This document shows, piece by piece, positions 26,223 through 34,359 of a DNA stretch of 64,000 bases. The position numbers were made by a program, and so were the translations under genes. A model generated the notes under the pieces. It made no database searches. It was not told where the DNA came from and saw only the letters and a list, made by a program, of their open reading frames with translations. Numbering within the stretch: the first letter of the stretch is position 1; each line of letters opens with the position of its first letter. The stretch lies in the NCBI RefSeq assembly GCF_032116555.1, contig NZ_CP134949.1:372001-436000 (forward strand), read 5' to 3'. Origin of the DNA: Halobaculum sp. XH14 (GTDB lineage Archaea > Halobacteriota > Halobacteria > Halobacteriales > Haloferacaceae).

Positions 26223-26858
26223 TTCGACGCCCGGATCGCCCCTCCATCCGTCCCGATCGTTCATCCACGTTTTACGCCATCTCCGAACACGGTAGCCGAC
26301 GGCATTCCGGCCGCGAAAACCGACCGAACGGAGCCCGATCAGCTTCCGTTCCGGGCCCGGAATCTCCCCTCATTCGTGCCGGCCCCGCCGGTTTTCGGGT
26401 CGCTGAACCGGGTCAAATCGGCCGCCTGGACCCGTTCCGGCCGGGAGCGAACCCGGAGAGCAACCGACCGACGAACTCGACCGGCCGGCCGGGTCGACGT
26501 TCGGAATCCCCGAACAACGGCGTCGTGTCCCCGGCCCCTTCGACCGCTGCACGCTCCAATACTTACAGTACTACGGCTGTAAAGTATTCGTGGTATTTGG
26601 ACACACGTCACAGGACCTCTCGACTCCGGGTCCGAGCCCGCTACGGCTTTCGAACTCGTGTCCGGACATAGCGAACAGATGATGGTCCGTCGCGTCCCCG
26701 AACGCGCGTCTCGAGTCGGGAGCGAACGTCCGGCGCGCGCTCCCCGGTTCGGATCGCCGTGGGTCGACGCGATCCGGTCGGGGCCGGCGTCTGCGTCCGC
26801 GGAGAAAAGATTATCAGTGAGAAACGAGAACGTGTAGATCCGACAGCGCTGGCAACCA
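26223..26858. other. 636-bp intergenic region before ribK
   Basis: No credible gene is found. The left half is GC-rich with Pro/Arg-type pseudo-translation. A nearly perfect inverted repeat lies at 26558-26588, and a possible ribK promoter (AGATTATCA near 26810) at the right end. Confidence 0.5.
26558..26588. promoter_or_regulatory. Inverted repeat AATACTTACAG/CTGTAAAGTATT, candidate operator
   Basis: AATACTTACAG is followed after 8 nt by its complement CTGTAAaGTATT with one extra A. It stands out in GC-rich DNA about 270 bp upstream of ribK, whose product has a DNA-binding domain. It could be a binding site or a small hairpin; neither is proven. Confidence 0.4.
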
Positions 26859-27539
26859 ATGAGACACGACAATCGCGTGCGGCGGGAGAGTGCCACGTCA
26901 CTCGATCGGGACCTGTTGCGCCTGCTGGCCGACCGTGGGGCGGCGTGCCGGGAGACGTGGGTCGACCCGGAGGAGATGGCCGGGCGACTGGATCGGCCGC
27001 CGGCGGAGATCGGGTCCGCGCTCCGGGCGATGGCGGCGGAGGGATACCTCCGGGTGACGCGTATCGAACGGGGGGCGATCCTCACCATCACCGACCGCGG
27101 CCGGGGCGAACTCGACGGGCCGACCGGGGAGGACCGCATCGAACTCGCGGGCACGATCGAGGACGGGCTCGGGAAGGGCGGGGAGTTCGTGGCGCTCCCG
27201 GGGTACGAGCGACAGTTCGAGGCGCGGCTCGGCTATCGCCCGTTCCCGGGAACGTTGAACGTCGCCCTGACCGAGGACGCCGCGCGGAGCCGGCGGGAAC
27301 TGGCGGACGTTCCCGGAATCCCGATCGACGAGTGGGAGGCCGACGGCACGACCTACGGTGCCGCGACCTGTTACCCGGCGTCGATCAGGGCCGACGAGGG
27401 GAGCGCGCGGGAACTCGTCCACGTGCTCGTCCCGGAACGGACGGCACACGACGTCGACAAACTCGAACTGATCGCGCCGATGCGGCTGCGGGCGGACCCG
27501 GCATACGACACCGGGAGCGAGGTCACGATCCATGTCTGA
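26859..27539 (+). CDS. ribK: CTP-dependent riboflavin kinase with N-terminal HTH (RbkR type)
   Basis: This 226-residue protein has a winged-helix domain (residues about 10-85, WVDPEEMAGRLDRPPAEIGS) fused to the archaeal CTP-dependent riboflavin kinase domain (GTIEDGLGKGGEFVALPGY, FRPFPGTLN-like YRPFPGTLNVAL). It phosphorylates riboflavin to FMN. The fused HTH is the bifunctional RbkR architecture, which regulates riboflavin genes. Its stop overlaps the start of ribB by 8 nt. It may supply FMN for the island's monooxygenases, though it is also a housekeeping function. Confidence 0.92.
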   Translation: MRHDNRVRRESATSLDRDLLRLLADRGAACRETWVDPEEMAGRLDRPPAEIGSALRAMAAEGYLRVTRIERGAILTITDRGRGELDGPTGEDRIELAGTIEDGLGKGGEFVALPGYERQFEARLGYRPFPGTLNVALTEDAARSRRELADVPGIPIDEWEADGTTYGAATCYPASIRADEGSARELVHVLVPERTAHDVDKLELIAPMRLRADPAYDTGSEVTIHV

Positions 27540-28206
27540 GAGCAACTACCGGACGGCGGGAGGGACCGACGTCGACCGAGCCGTCAAGGCGTTCCGGTCC
27601 GGCGAGCCGGTGCTCGTCCACGACGCAACCGACAGGGAGGACGAAACCGACATCGTCTATCCGGCCGCGGCCGTGGGCCCGGAGGACGTGACCCGGCTCC
27701 GGAACGACGCCGGCGGGCTCGTCTGTGTCGCGCTCGCCGCGGACGTCGCGGACTCGTTCGACCTCCCGTTCCTCGCCGACGCGCTCGATCACCCCAGCGT
27801 CGAGTCGGGGAACCTGGCGTACGGCGATCGGTCGTCGTTCTCGCTTCCCGTCAACCACCGCGACACGGTGACGGGGATCCCCGACGGCGAGCGCGCGCTG
27901 ACCATCTCGGCGCTCGGGGCTGCCGCGGCCGAGCCGGACCGGACCGAGTTCGCCGCCTCGTTCCGCGCGCCGGGACACGTCCCGCTCCTGCGTGCTGCGG
28001 ACGGGCTGTTGAGCGAGCGGCGGGGACACACGGAACTCTCCATCCGGCTCGCCCTGGAGGCCGACCGCGCGCCGGCGACCGTCGTCTGTGAGATGCTCGA
28101 CGACGACACCGGGGAGGCGCTCACGCGGGAGGCCGCGGCGGCGTACGCCTGGGACCACGGACTCGTTCAGGTCGAAGGGACAGAGATCGTCAACTCCCTC
28201 AGGTGA
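27532..28206 (+). CDS. ribB: 3,4-dihydroxy-2-butanone 4-phosphate synthase
   Basis: This 224-residue RibB domain makes the four-carbon precursor of riboflavin from ribulose 5-phosphate. It shows the expected DATDREDETDIVYPA acidic loop, RNDAGGLVCVAL, SFSLPVNHRDTVTGI, and FRAPGHVPLL with the catalytic His; RRGHTELS is also present. There is no fused GTP cyclohydrolase II domain, as usual in archaea. It overlaps ribK, so they are co-translated. Confidence 0.95.
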   Translation: MSESNYRTAGGTDVDRAVKAFRSGEPVLVHDATDREDETDIVYPAAAVGPEDVTRLRNDAGGLVCVALAADVADSFDLPFLADALDHPSVESGNLAYGDRSSFSLPVNHRDTVTGIPDGERALTISALGAAAAEPDRTEFAASFRAPGHVPLLRAADGLLSERRGHTELSIRLALEADRAPATVVCEMLDDDTGEALTREAAAAYAWDHGLVQVEGTEIVNSLR

Positions 28207-28264
28207 TCGCTCGCCCGGCCCGTGACGCCGGCCAGTCGCGGTTCGGCGCCGTGAGCGGAGGAAG

Positions 28265-28272
28265 ATATAATT
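28265..28272 (+). promoter_or_regulatory. TATA box of the third DapA-like gene
   Basis: ATATAATT lies 24-31 nt before the ATG at 28296. Confidence 0.6.
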
Positions 28273-28295
28273 GACCGGTGATCGAATCAGGTTTC

Positions 28296-29213
28296 ATGAG
28301 TCGCCTTGACCTGAGTGGTATCAACCCCGCGAACGTCGTTCCGCTCGCCGACGACGGCGAGCGCATCGACGAGTCCGGCCTCCGGTCGCACCTGCGCGAC
28401 CTGGTCACGACCGAGGGGATGAACGGGATCGTCTGTAATGGCCACGTCGGCGAAGTGTACGCGCTGACGAGGGACGAACAGCTCCGCGTCGTCGAGATCG
28501 CGCGCGAGGTCACCCCGGACGGCATGCCCGTGGTCTCGGGCGTGGTGGGCGGGTCGACGACCGAAACCGTCGAGCAGGCGGGTCGGATGAAGGAGGCGGG
28601 CGCGGACGGCCTCCTCGTGATCCCGCCCCACACGCCGATCAACGAGCATCGACGTGCGGCGGTGACGTTCTTCGAGGACCTCTCGGACGGGGTCGACGTC
28701 CCGCTCGTCATCTTCCAGCATCCCACCTGGGCCGGCGGGTTCTACGAGCCGTCGCTGCTCGCGGAGCTGATCGGGGTCGACAACGTCGTCGCGGTGAAGG
28801 ACGCCGTCTGGGACGTCGACCACTACCAGGAGGACGTTCGCGCCATCCGCGACGCGGACGAGGACGTGCAGGTGCTGGTGGCCAACGACGAGCACCTCCT
28901 GCCGTCGTTCTCCATCCGGTCCGAGGGGGTCATCCTGGAGCTCGCGGCCGTCATTCCGGAACTCGTCCGGGACCTCCACGCCGCCGTCGAAGCGAGCGAT
29001 ATCGCGGCGGCTCGGCGAGTCTACGCCCGGATGGAACCGTTCATCGACGCGATGTACGAGCCGCCGGTGACCGAGTCCCACACCCGACTCAAGGTCGCAC
29101 TCGAACTCCAGGGACGGATCGACTCGGCCGTCCCCCGTCGTCCCGGGGTGCCGATCGACGACGAGGAGGTCGAGTCGATCCGGGAGAGCATGGAAGCGAC
29201 CGGCATCCTGTAG
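28296..29213 (+). CDS. DapA family lyase with Tyr-to-Phe change
   Basis: This 305-residue class I aldolase-family protein has Schiff-base lysine K168 (VAVKDAVWD). The position of the catalytic tyrosine is F140 (VIFQHPT), so the proton shuttle of canonical DapA is lost. The loop NGHVGEVYALT replaces GTTGE. It belongs to a different subfamily from the two DapA-like proteins at 3338 and 5457. Its role is probably hydration, dehydration or aldol cleavage of a substrate with its own acid-base group. Its own promoter separates it from ribB. Confidence 0.88.
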   Translation: MSRLDLSGINPANVVPLADDGERIDESGLRSHLRDLVTTEGMNGIVCNGHVGEVYALTRDEQLRVVEIAREVTPDGMPVVSGVVGGSTTETVEQAGRMKEAGADGLLVIPPHTPINEHRRAAVTFFEDLSDGVDVPLVIFQHPTWAGGFYEPSLLAELIGVDNVVAVKDAVWDVDHYQEDVRAIRDADEDVQVLVANDEHLLPSFSIRSEGVILELAAVIPELVRDLHAAVEASDIAAARRVYARMEPFIDAMYEPPVTESHTRLKVALELQGRIDSAVPRRPGVPIDDEEVESIRESMEATGIL

Positions 29214-29257
29214 TTCGGTCCGGCACCCGCACGGGTCCGGTGGTTCGCGGCGAAGCG

Positions 29258-29265
29258 GTTTTATC
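29258..29265 (+). promoter_or_regulatory. TATA-like box of the creatininase-family gene
   Basis: GTTTTATC lies 22-29 nt before the ATG at 29287. Confidence 0.5.
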
Positions 29266-29286
29266 GCTCACCGCCGTCCCGCCTCC

Positions 29287-30114
29287 ATGGCCGAATCCAC
29301 GAGCGGCGTCGGCGGAACCTGGGCGGAGTCGTCCGCACCCGAGATCCGTCGGCTGGCCGAGCGTCCCGGCTCGATCGTCGTCGTGCCGGTCGGAAGCGTC
29401 GAGCAACACGGCGACCACCTCCCGGTCGCGACGGACGCGATTCTCGCGGGGGCGGTCGCTGGCGCGGCCGTCGAACGGGTCGAGGCGGACGTACCGGTGA
29501 TCGCGACCCCCGTCGTCGCGCCCGGCTTCTCGCCCCACCACCTGTCGTTCGGCGGAACGCTCTCGCTCCGGCGGGAGACGCTCGTCCGACTGCTCACCGA
29601 CGTCGCCGAGTCGGCGCTCGACGGCGGGTTCGACGCCCTGCTGTTCGTGAACGGCCACCGGGGGAACGACTCGATCGTCGGCAGCGTCGTGGGCAGCGTG
29701 GGCGCGGCCCGTCCCGACGTGGACGTGGGGGCGGTCACCTACTTCGACCTCGCCGCGCCGTTCGTCGACGACGTCCGTCGGAGCGACGTCGGCGGGATGA
29801 GCCACGGCGGCGAGTTCGAGACGTCGCTCATGCTCCACCTCCGGCCGTCCCTGGTGGACGAGAGCCGATTCGAGGTCGAGTACCGCCGGGAACCCCACGA
29901 GCACGGCGTCCACGACATGTTCGAGAGCGGCCCGCTCGGCAGATATCGTGACTTTGCCGACCTCTCGTCCTCCGGGGTCGTCGGCGATCCCTCGGAGGCG
30001 AGCGCCGAAACGGGCGACTCGCTGTTCGAGGGGCTCACGACCGAACTCGCGGCGGTCCTCGAGGAGCTTCACGACGTCACGACGGGGACGGAGCGACCCC
30101 CGTCCAGTGACTGA
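29287..30114 (+). CDS. Creatininase family amidohydrolase
   Basis: This 275-residue member of the creatininase (creatinine amidohydrolase) family has metal ligands E39 and H41 (EQHGDHLP), D50, and the later motifs NGHRGND and SHGGEFETSLML, which hold the remaining His and Glu. The family hydrolyses cyclic amides such as creatinine and the formamide of archaeal riboflavin precursors (ArfB-like proteins). The ArfB possibility is notable because ribK and ribB are close by. A catabolic cyclic-amide hydrolase is the other option. Confidence 0.88.
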   Translation: MAESTSGVGGTWAESSAPEIRRLAERPGSIVVVPVGSVEQHGDHLPVATDAILAGAVAGAAVERVEADVPVIATPVVAPGFSPHHLSFGGTLSLRRETLVRLLTDVAESALDGGFDALLFVNGHRGNDSIVGSVVGSVGAARPDVDVGAVTYFDLAAPFVDDVRRSDVGGMSHGGEFETSLMLHLRPSLVDESRFEVEYRREPHEHGVHDMFESGPLGRYRDFADLSSSGVVGDPSEASAETGDSLFEGLTTELAAVLEELHDVTTGTERPPSSD

Positions 30115-30117
30115 CGC

Positions 30118-30624
30118 TCAGTCCCGCTCGGGGGCGGGTAACTGCTCGACGATCTCCGTGTCGTACACCTCGTCGACGTCGACGAGCTTTTCGGCCTCAC
30201 GGACGGCAGCGGGTGGCTCGGGGAGCCCCTCTGCGGGCGTCTCGACGGGGACGCCCGCCTCGAGGAACCCCCGTTCGAGCCCCGGCTCGAACAGGATGTG
30301 GAGCCTCGAGACGCGGTCCTCCGCGTTCCGGAACCCGTGGACGACCCCCTTCGGGAGGTACACGGGTTCGCCCGGCCCCACCAGCGCGTGCTCGTCGGCG
30401 TAGTAGACGTCGAACTCGCCGTCGATCGGCATGAGCAGTTCGTCGTGGTCGTTGTGGACGTGCAGCGGCGCTTCGTACCCCGGCGGGCACGTCTGCTCGG
30501 CGAGCGACAGCGAGCCGTCCGTCTCTTCCGCGCTCGTCTTGACCGTGACGATGGACCCCCGCGACCACCACACCGACGTTCCCTCGTCCCGCCTGCGGAC
30601 GATCGGGTTCGGTTCCGGACACAT
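30118..30624 (-). CDS. Cupin-domain protein
   Basis: This 168-residue cupin has motif 1 PLHVHNDHDELLMPIDGEF and motif 2 PVYLPKGVVHGFRN. The full HxH...E...H metal ligand set is visible, so it probably binds Fe or Mn and may be enzymatic. The C-terminal tail is acidic and Pro-rich. The ATG at 30624 (MCPEPNPIV) gives a compact protein; longer frames look non-coding. It is convergent with the creatininase gene. Its function is not known. Confidence 0.82.
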   Translation of the reverse strand: MCPEPNPIVRRRDEGTSVWWSRGSIVTVKTSAEETDGSLSLAEQTCPPGYEAPLHVHNDHDELLMPIDGEFDVYYADEHALVGPGEPVYLPKGVVHGFRNAEDRVSRLHILFEPGLERGFLEAGVPVETPAEGLPEPPAAVREAEKLVDVDEVYDTEIVEQLPAPERD

Positions 30625-30838
30625 ACACCCCGAACCGGGGGCGACTGGACGATAAAGGTGGTGCAGCGGGTGACGCCCGCGGTGCGGTTCGATCGACCGG
30701 CGGTCAGGGGACGGGTTCGGTCCGATCGACGGACGGCCCGGCGGGCGGGTTCGGGTCGGCCGGAACGGATGCGAGGCCGGTTCTACCGAAATCAGCACGG
30801 ATAAGGTGCCGCCCGCGTGAAGGGTGAGCATATCACGC

Positions 30839-32425
30839 ATGGCCTCCCGATCGACGAACTTCACCAGCGTCCTCGACGCACGCACCGCCCCGAACCCGGA
30901 CACCGTCGCGCTCGTCCACGACGCGACCGGCGAGCGCGTCACCTACGGGGAGCTCGCCGACCGCGTCGCGGCCGCGGGGAACGTGCTCCGGTCCCGTGGC
31001 GTCGAACAGGGCGATCGCGTCTGCCTGTTCTTCCCGAACGAACTGTCGTACCTCTCGGCCCTGTTCGGGGCGATGCGTCTCGGCGCGGTTCCGGTCCCGA
31101 TCAACGTCCGGCTCTCCGCGGACGCGATCACGTCGGTCGTCGCCGACGCCGGCGCGACGGTCGCGGTCGCCAGCGGCGAGGAAGCGATCGGACGACACGC
31201 CCTCGAGGCGCTGGCGTCGCCCGACACCGCGCTCGAAACCCTGCTCGTCGACGACCCGGACCCGACCGTGACCGACGCGGCCAACGAGTCGGATGTGGGC
31301 TCGTTCGCCCGGGCGATGGACGGGGCGTCGACCGACCTGGAACCGGCCGCGGTCGCCCCGGAGGACCCCGCGATGCAGCCGTACACGAGCGGGTCGACCG
31401 GCGAGCCCAAGGGGGTTCTGCTCACGCACGGCGGCGTCGCGTGGAACACGGACTCGCTCGCCAAGGCCCTCATGCTCGACGACAGGGAGCGGGGGCTCGC
31501 CGCGACGCCGCTGTACCACAAGAACGCGATGCCGGGGTTGAAGGCGCTGCTCGACAGGGGCGGGAGCGTCGTCGTCATGCCGGGGTTCGAGGCGGCGGCG
31601 GTGATCCGCGCGATCGACGAACACGGGATCACCTTCATCACGGGCGTGCCGGCGATGTTCAAGCTGCTGCTCGACGAGACCGAGGCGATCGCCGAGGCGG
31701 ACCTGTCGAGTCTCTCGTTCGCCGAGTGCGCGAGCGCGCCGGTGCCGGCGGAGCTCCACGAACGGTTCGCGGACGCGTTCGACGCGACGCTGCTCGAGGC
31801 GTACGGGCTGACCGAGGGCGGCCCGGTCGTGTCGGTGTCGCCGCGCTGGGGCGTCACCAAACCCGGAAGCACCGGACTCGCGATCCCGGGGACCGAGACG
31901 GTCGTCGTCGACCCGGACTCGCTCACCCCCCTCGAGGCCGGCGACGTGGGGGAACTGCTCGTGTCGAACCCCGGGCTGGGGCGGTACCACGACCGCCCGG
32001 AGGAGGTCGAGCGGAACTTCCTGCGCCGGGACGGGGCGACGTGGCTGCGAACGGGCGACCTCGCCCGGAAGGACGGGGACGGCTACCACTACATCGTCGG
32101 GCGCGTCGACGACATGATGATCGTCGGCGGGGAGAACGTCTACCCGACCGAGGTCGAGGAGCTCCTGCTGGGCCACCCGGCCGTCAGGGACGTCGCGGTG
32201 GTCGCGGCCCCCCACTCCGTGAAGGGCGAGGCGCCGGTCGCGTTCGTCGTCGCCGACGACGTCACGGCCGCGGAGCTGAAGGAGTACGCGCTCGACCGCG
32301 GACCCGCGTACGCACATCCACGGCGGGTGTTCTTCAGGGAGTCGCTGCCGCTCACCGGGACCGAGAAGATCGACCGGGGGACGCTCGAAGGCGAGGTGGA
32401 GGGGCTCATCGACGGGACGCTCTGA
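30839..32425 (+). CDS. Class I adenylate-forming acyl-CoA ligase
   Basis: This 528-residue AMP-dependent synthetase has the P-loop YTSGSTGEPKGVLLTH, the acyl-adenylate motif AYGLTEGGP, the TGDLARKDGDGY hinge motif and the C-terminal catalytic lysine in LTGTEKIDRG. It activates a carboxylic acid to its CoA thioester. In the island it would prepare a ring-opened acid for further breakdown. Similar proteins include cyclohexanecarboxylate-, malonate- and crotonobetaine-CoA ligases. The ATG at 30839 is preferred to a GTG at 30824. Confidence 0.92.
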   Translation: MASRSTNFTSVLDARTAPNPDTVALVHDATGERVTYGELADRVAAAGNVLRSRGVEQGDRVCLFFPNELSYLSALFGAMRLGAVPVPINVRLSADAITSVVADAGATVAVASGEEAIGRHALEALASPDTALETLLVDDPDPTVTDAANESDVGSFARAMDGASTDLEPAAVAPEDPAMQPYTSGSTGEPKGVLLTHGGVAWNTDSLAKALMLDDRERGLAATPLYHKNAMPGLKALLDRGGSVVVMPGFEAAAVIRAIDEHGITFITGVPAMFKLLLDETEAIAEADLSSLSFAECASAPVPAELHERFADAFDATLLEAYGLTEGGPVVSVSPRWGVTKPGSTGLAIPGTETVVVDPDSLTPLEAGDVGELLVSNPGLGRYHDRPEEVERNFLRRDGATWLRTGDLARKDGDGYHYIVGRVDDMMIVGGENVYPTEVEELLLGHPAVRDVAVVAAPHSVKGEAPVAFVVADDVTAAELKEYALDRGPAYAHPRRVFFRESLPLTGTEKIDRGTLEGEVEGLIDGTL

Positions 32426-32464
32426 ACGTTCTCCCCGGGGTGGAACCGGCCCCACCGGTGGTGA

Positions 32465-32472
32465 GATTTATC
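32465..32472 (+). promoter_or_regulatory. TATA-like box of the third MBL gene
   Basis: GATTTATC lies 24-31 nt before the GTG at 32496. Confidence 0.45.
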
Positions 32473-32495
32473 CGCCCGGCCGCAAAGGTACGGCC

Positions 32496-33398
32496 GTGCC
32501 GACGTTTCCAGTGGCCCCGGACGTGTACGGGATTGCCCTCGACGACGACGAGACGACTGCCGCGTACCTGATCGACGACGAGGAACCGACGCTCGTCGAG
32601 ACGGGGACGGCGCAGGGAGCGTCCCGGATTCGATCCACGCTGACGACGCTCGGCGTCCCGCCGGAGACGCTCCGTCACGCGGTGATCGGCCACTACCACC
32701 TCGACCACGCGGGGGGCGCGAGAGCGCTGCTGGAGGAGGCTCCCGAGTTGACCTGTTACGCCCACGGGTCGATGACCGCCTGGCTGACCGAGGGGGAGCA
32801 GTTCGATCGGCTCGTCGAGAGCACCGCGAGCGCGCTTCCGGACCAGTTCGAGGGGATGGGCGCGCCGGACGGGCCGCTCCCGACGTCGCGCCTCCGGTCG
32901 GTCGGCGACGACGGAACCAGTCTCGACGTCGGGAGCCGGACCGTCGAACTCGTCCACACGCCCGGCCATTCGCCCGATCACCTCTCCGCGTTCGTCCCCT
33001 CGGACGGCATCGCGTTCGCGAACGAGGCGATCGGGCGGCTGTTCCCGCGGACCGACACGTTCCTCCCGCCCGCGACCGTCCCGTCGTTCGATCTCGAGGC
33101 GACCGCGCGGAGCATCGACCGGCTCGCCGACCTCGACCCCGACCTGGTCGCGTTGAGCCACTTCGGCGTCCACGACGAGCCGGCCGCGCTGTTCGACCGC
33201 GCGCGCCGGGCGCTCTCCCGCTTCCGCGACCGGGTTCCAGCCCTCCACGAGGCTCACGGGGAGGACCTGGAGGCGACGGTCGACGCCGTGCGTCGGGAGC
33301 TGCTCGACGGGCTCGAGGCGGGGTATCCGCGACGCTTCGTGGACACCCAGGCTGACGTGTGTACGCGCGGGTTCCTCGCCGCGACCGACCGCCGCTGA
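32496..33398 (+). CDS. Metallo-beta-lactamase-fold hydrolase
   Basis: This 300-residue MBL-fold protein has a zinc motif GHYHLDHAGG, then HTPGHSPDHLSAF and a C-terminal helix region DPDLVALSHFGVHDEP. The N-terminus (GIALDDDETTAAYLIDDEEPTLVETG) is characteristic. The C-terminal extension of about 80 residues resembles those of lactonase or acyl-CoA thioesterase relatives. It follows the CoA ligase gene by 70 bp but has its own TATA-like box. It starts at GTG. Confidence 0.87.
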   Translation: MPTFPVAPDVYGIALDDDETTAAYLIDDEEPTLVETGTAQGASRIRSTLTTLGVPPETLRHAVIGHYHLDHAGGARALLEEAPELTCYAHGSMTAWLTEGEQFDRLVESTASALPDQFEGMGAPDGPLPTSRLRSVGDDGTSLDVGSRTVELVHTPGHSPDHLSAFVPSDGIAFANEAIGRLFPRTDTFLPPATVPSFDLEATARSIDRLADLDPDLVALSHFGVHDEPAALFDRARRALSRFRDRVPALHEAHGEDLEATVDAVRRELLDGLEAGYPRRFVDTQADVCTRGFLAATDRR

Positions 33399-33483
33399 CA
33401 GCCGTTGGGACCGACGAGCCCACCGCAAGTCCGTCGCGTCACTCCGCCGCCCGCCCCGTCACCGCGCCGCCCGCGCCGTCACC

Positions 33484-34239
33484 TCACCAGGAGTCGGAGA
33501 GCTGCCGGCGGGGATAGATGGAGACCTCGTGGACCGTGGTCGCGTCGGAGCGCTTGCACGCGAACGCGATGGCCTCCGCGACCTCCTCGGGCTCGGGTGC
33601 CTCGCCCGCCTCGTAGCGTTCGCGCTGTGAGAGCCCCTCCTCGAACTCGAACCCGGTGCGGACCCCGCCGGGGTTGACCAGCGTGACCGCGACGTCGTCC
33701 TCGCCCGCCCTCGCCTCCATCGAGTGCGCGAACGACCTGACCCACCCCTTCGTGGCGGCGTACACCGGGTTCGCCGGGAACGGGTACTCGCCGGCGAAGC
33801 TCCCGACGAACACCAGGTTCCCGCTCGTGGCCTCCAGTTTGGGAAGCACGGCCTGCGTCACGTAGAACGTCCCGTGAACGTTCGTCTCGGTGATCGCCCG
33901 GAACTCCGCCGGCGACGTCTCGACGGGGTCGCCCTCGACGCCCGTTCCCGCGTTGTTCACCGCGACGTCCAGTTCGCCGTGCCGGTCGACCGCCGCGTCG
34001 ACGGTGGCGCGCACCTGTTCGGGGTCGCGGACGTCCGTCGGCCGGACGTGGACGTCGGCGTCGAACTCCGCGCGCAGTTCGGACGCGAGCGTCGAGAGCC
34101 GGGACTCGCGCCGCGCCGTGATCGTGAGGTCGGCCCCCTCCCGCGCGAGCGCCCCGGCGGTCGCCCGACCGATGCCGGAACTCGCGCCGGTGACGAGTGC
34201 AGCCGTCCCCGTGAGTGTTGATTCCACGGTCGCTTCCAT
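33484..34239 (-). CDS. SDR family oxidoreductase
   Basis: This 251-residue classical SDR has cofactor motif TGASSGIG (about residues 17-24), NNAGTG and the active site Ser in VFVGSFAGEY with YAATK. The cofactor-discriminating region reads TITARRESRL, whose Arg residues favour NADP(H). It lies divergent from the VOC-family gene, with 120 bp between them. It acts on a hydroxy or keto intermediate of unknown nature. Confidence 0.9.
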   Translation of the reverse strand: MEATVESTLTGTAALVTGASSGIGRATAGALAREGADLTITARRESRLSTLASELRAEFDADVHVRPTDVRDPEQVRATVDAAVDRHGELDVAVNNAGTGVEGDPVETSPAEFRAITETNVHGTFYVTQAVLPKLEATSGNLVFVGSFAGEYPFPANPVYAATKGWVRSFAHSMEARAGEDDVAVTLVNPGGVRTGFEFEEGLSQRERYEAGEAPEPEEVAEAIAFACKRSDATTVHEVSIYPRRQLSDSW

Positions 34240-34359
34240 GTGTCCGACATCCCATGTTCGCTTCGGTACCGGGGATACCTGAACGCCCCCGGCACGCGGC
34301 GTCTCGGCCGTATCGACCGCTATCACAAGCGGCTTTCGCGTCCGGGGCGATGCCGACGT

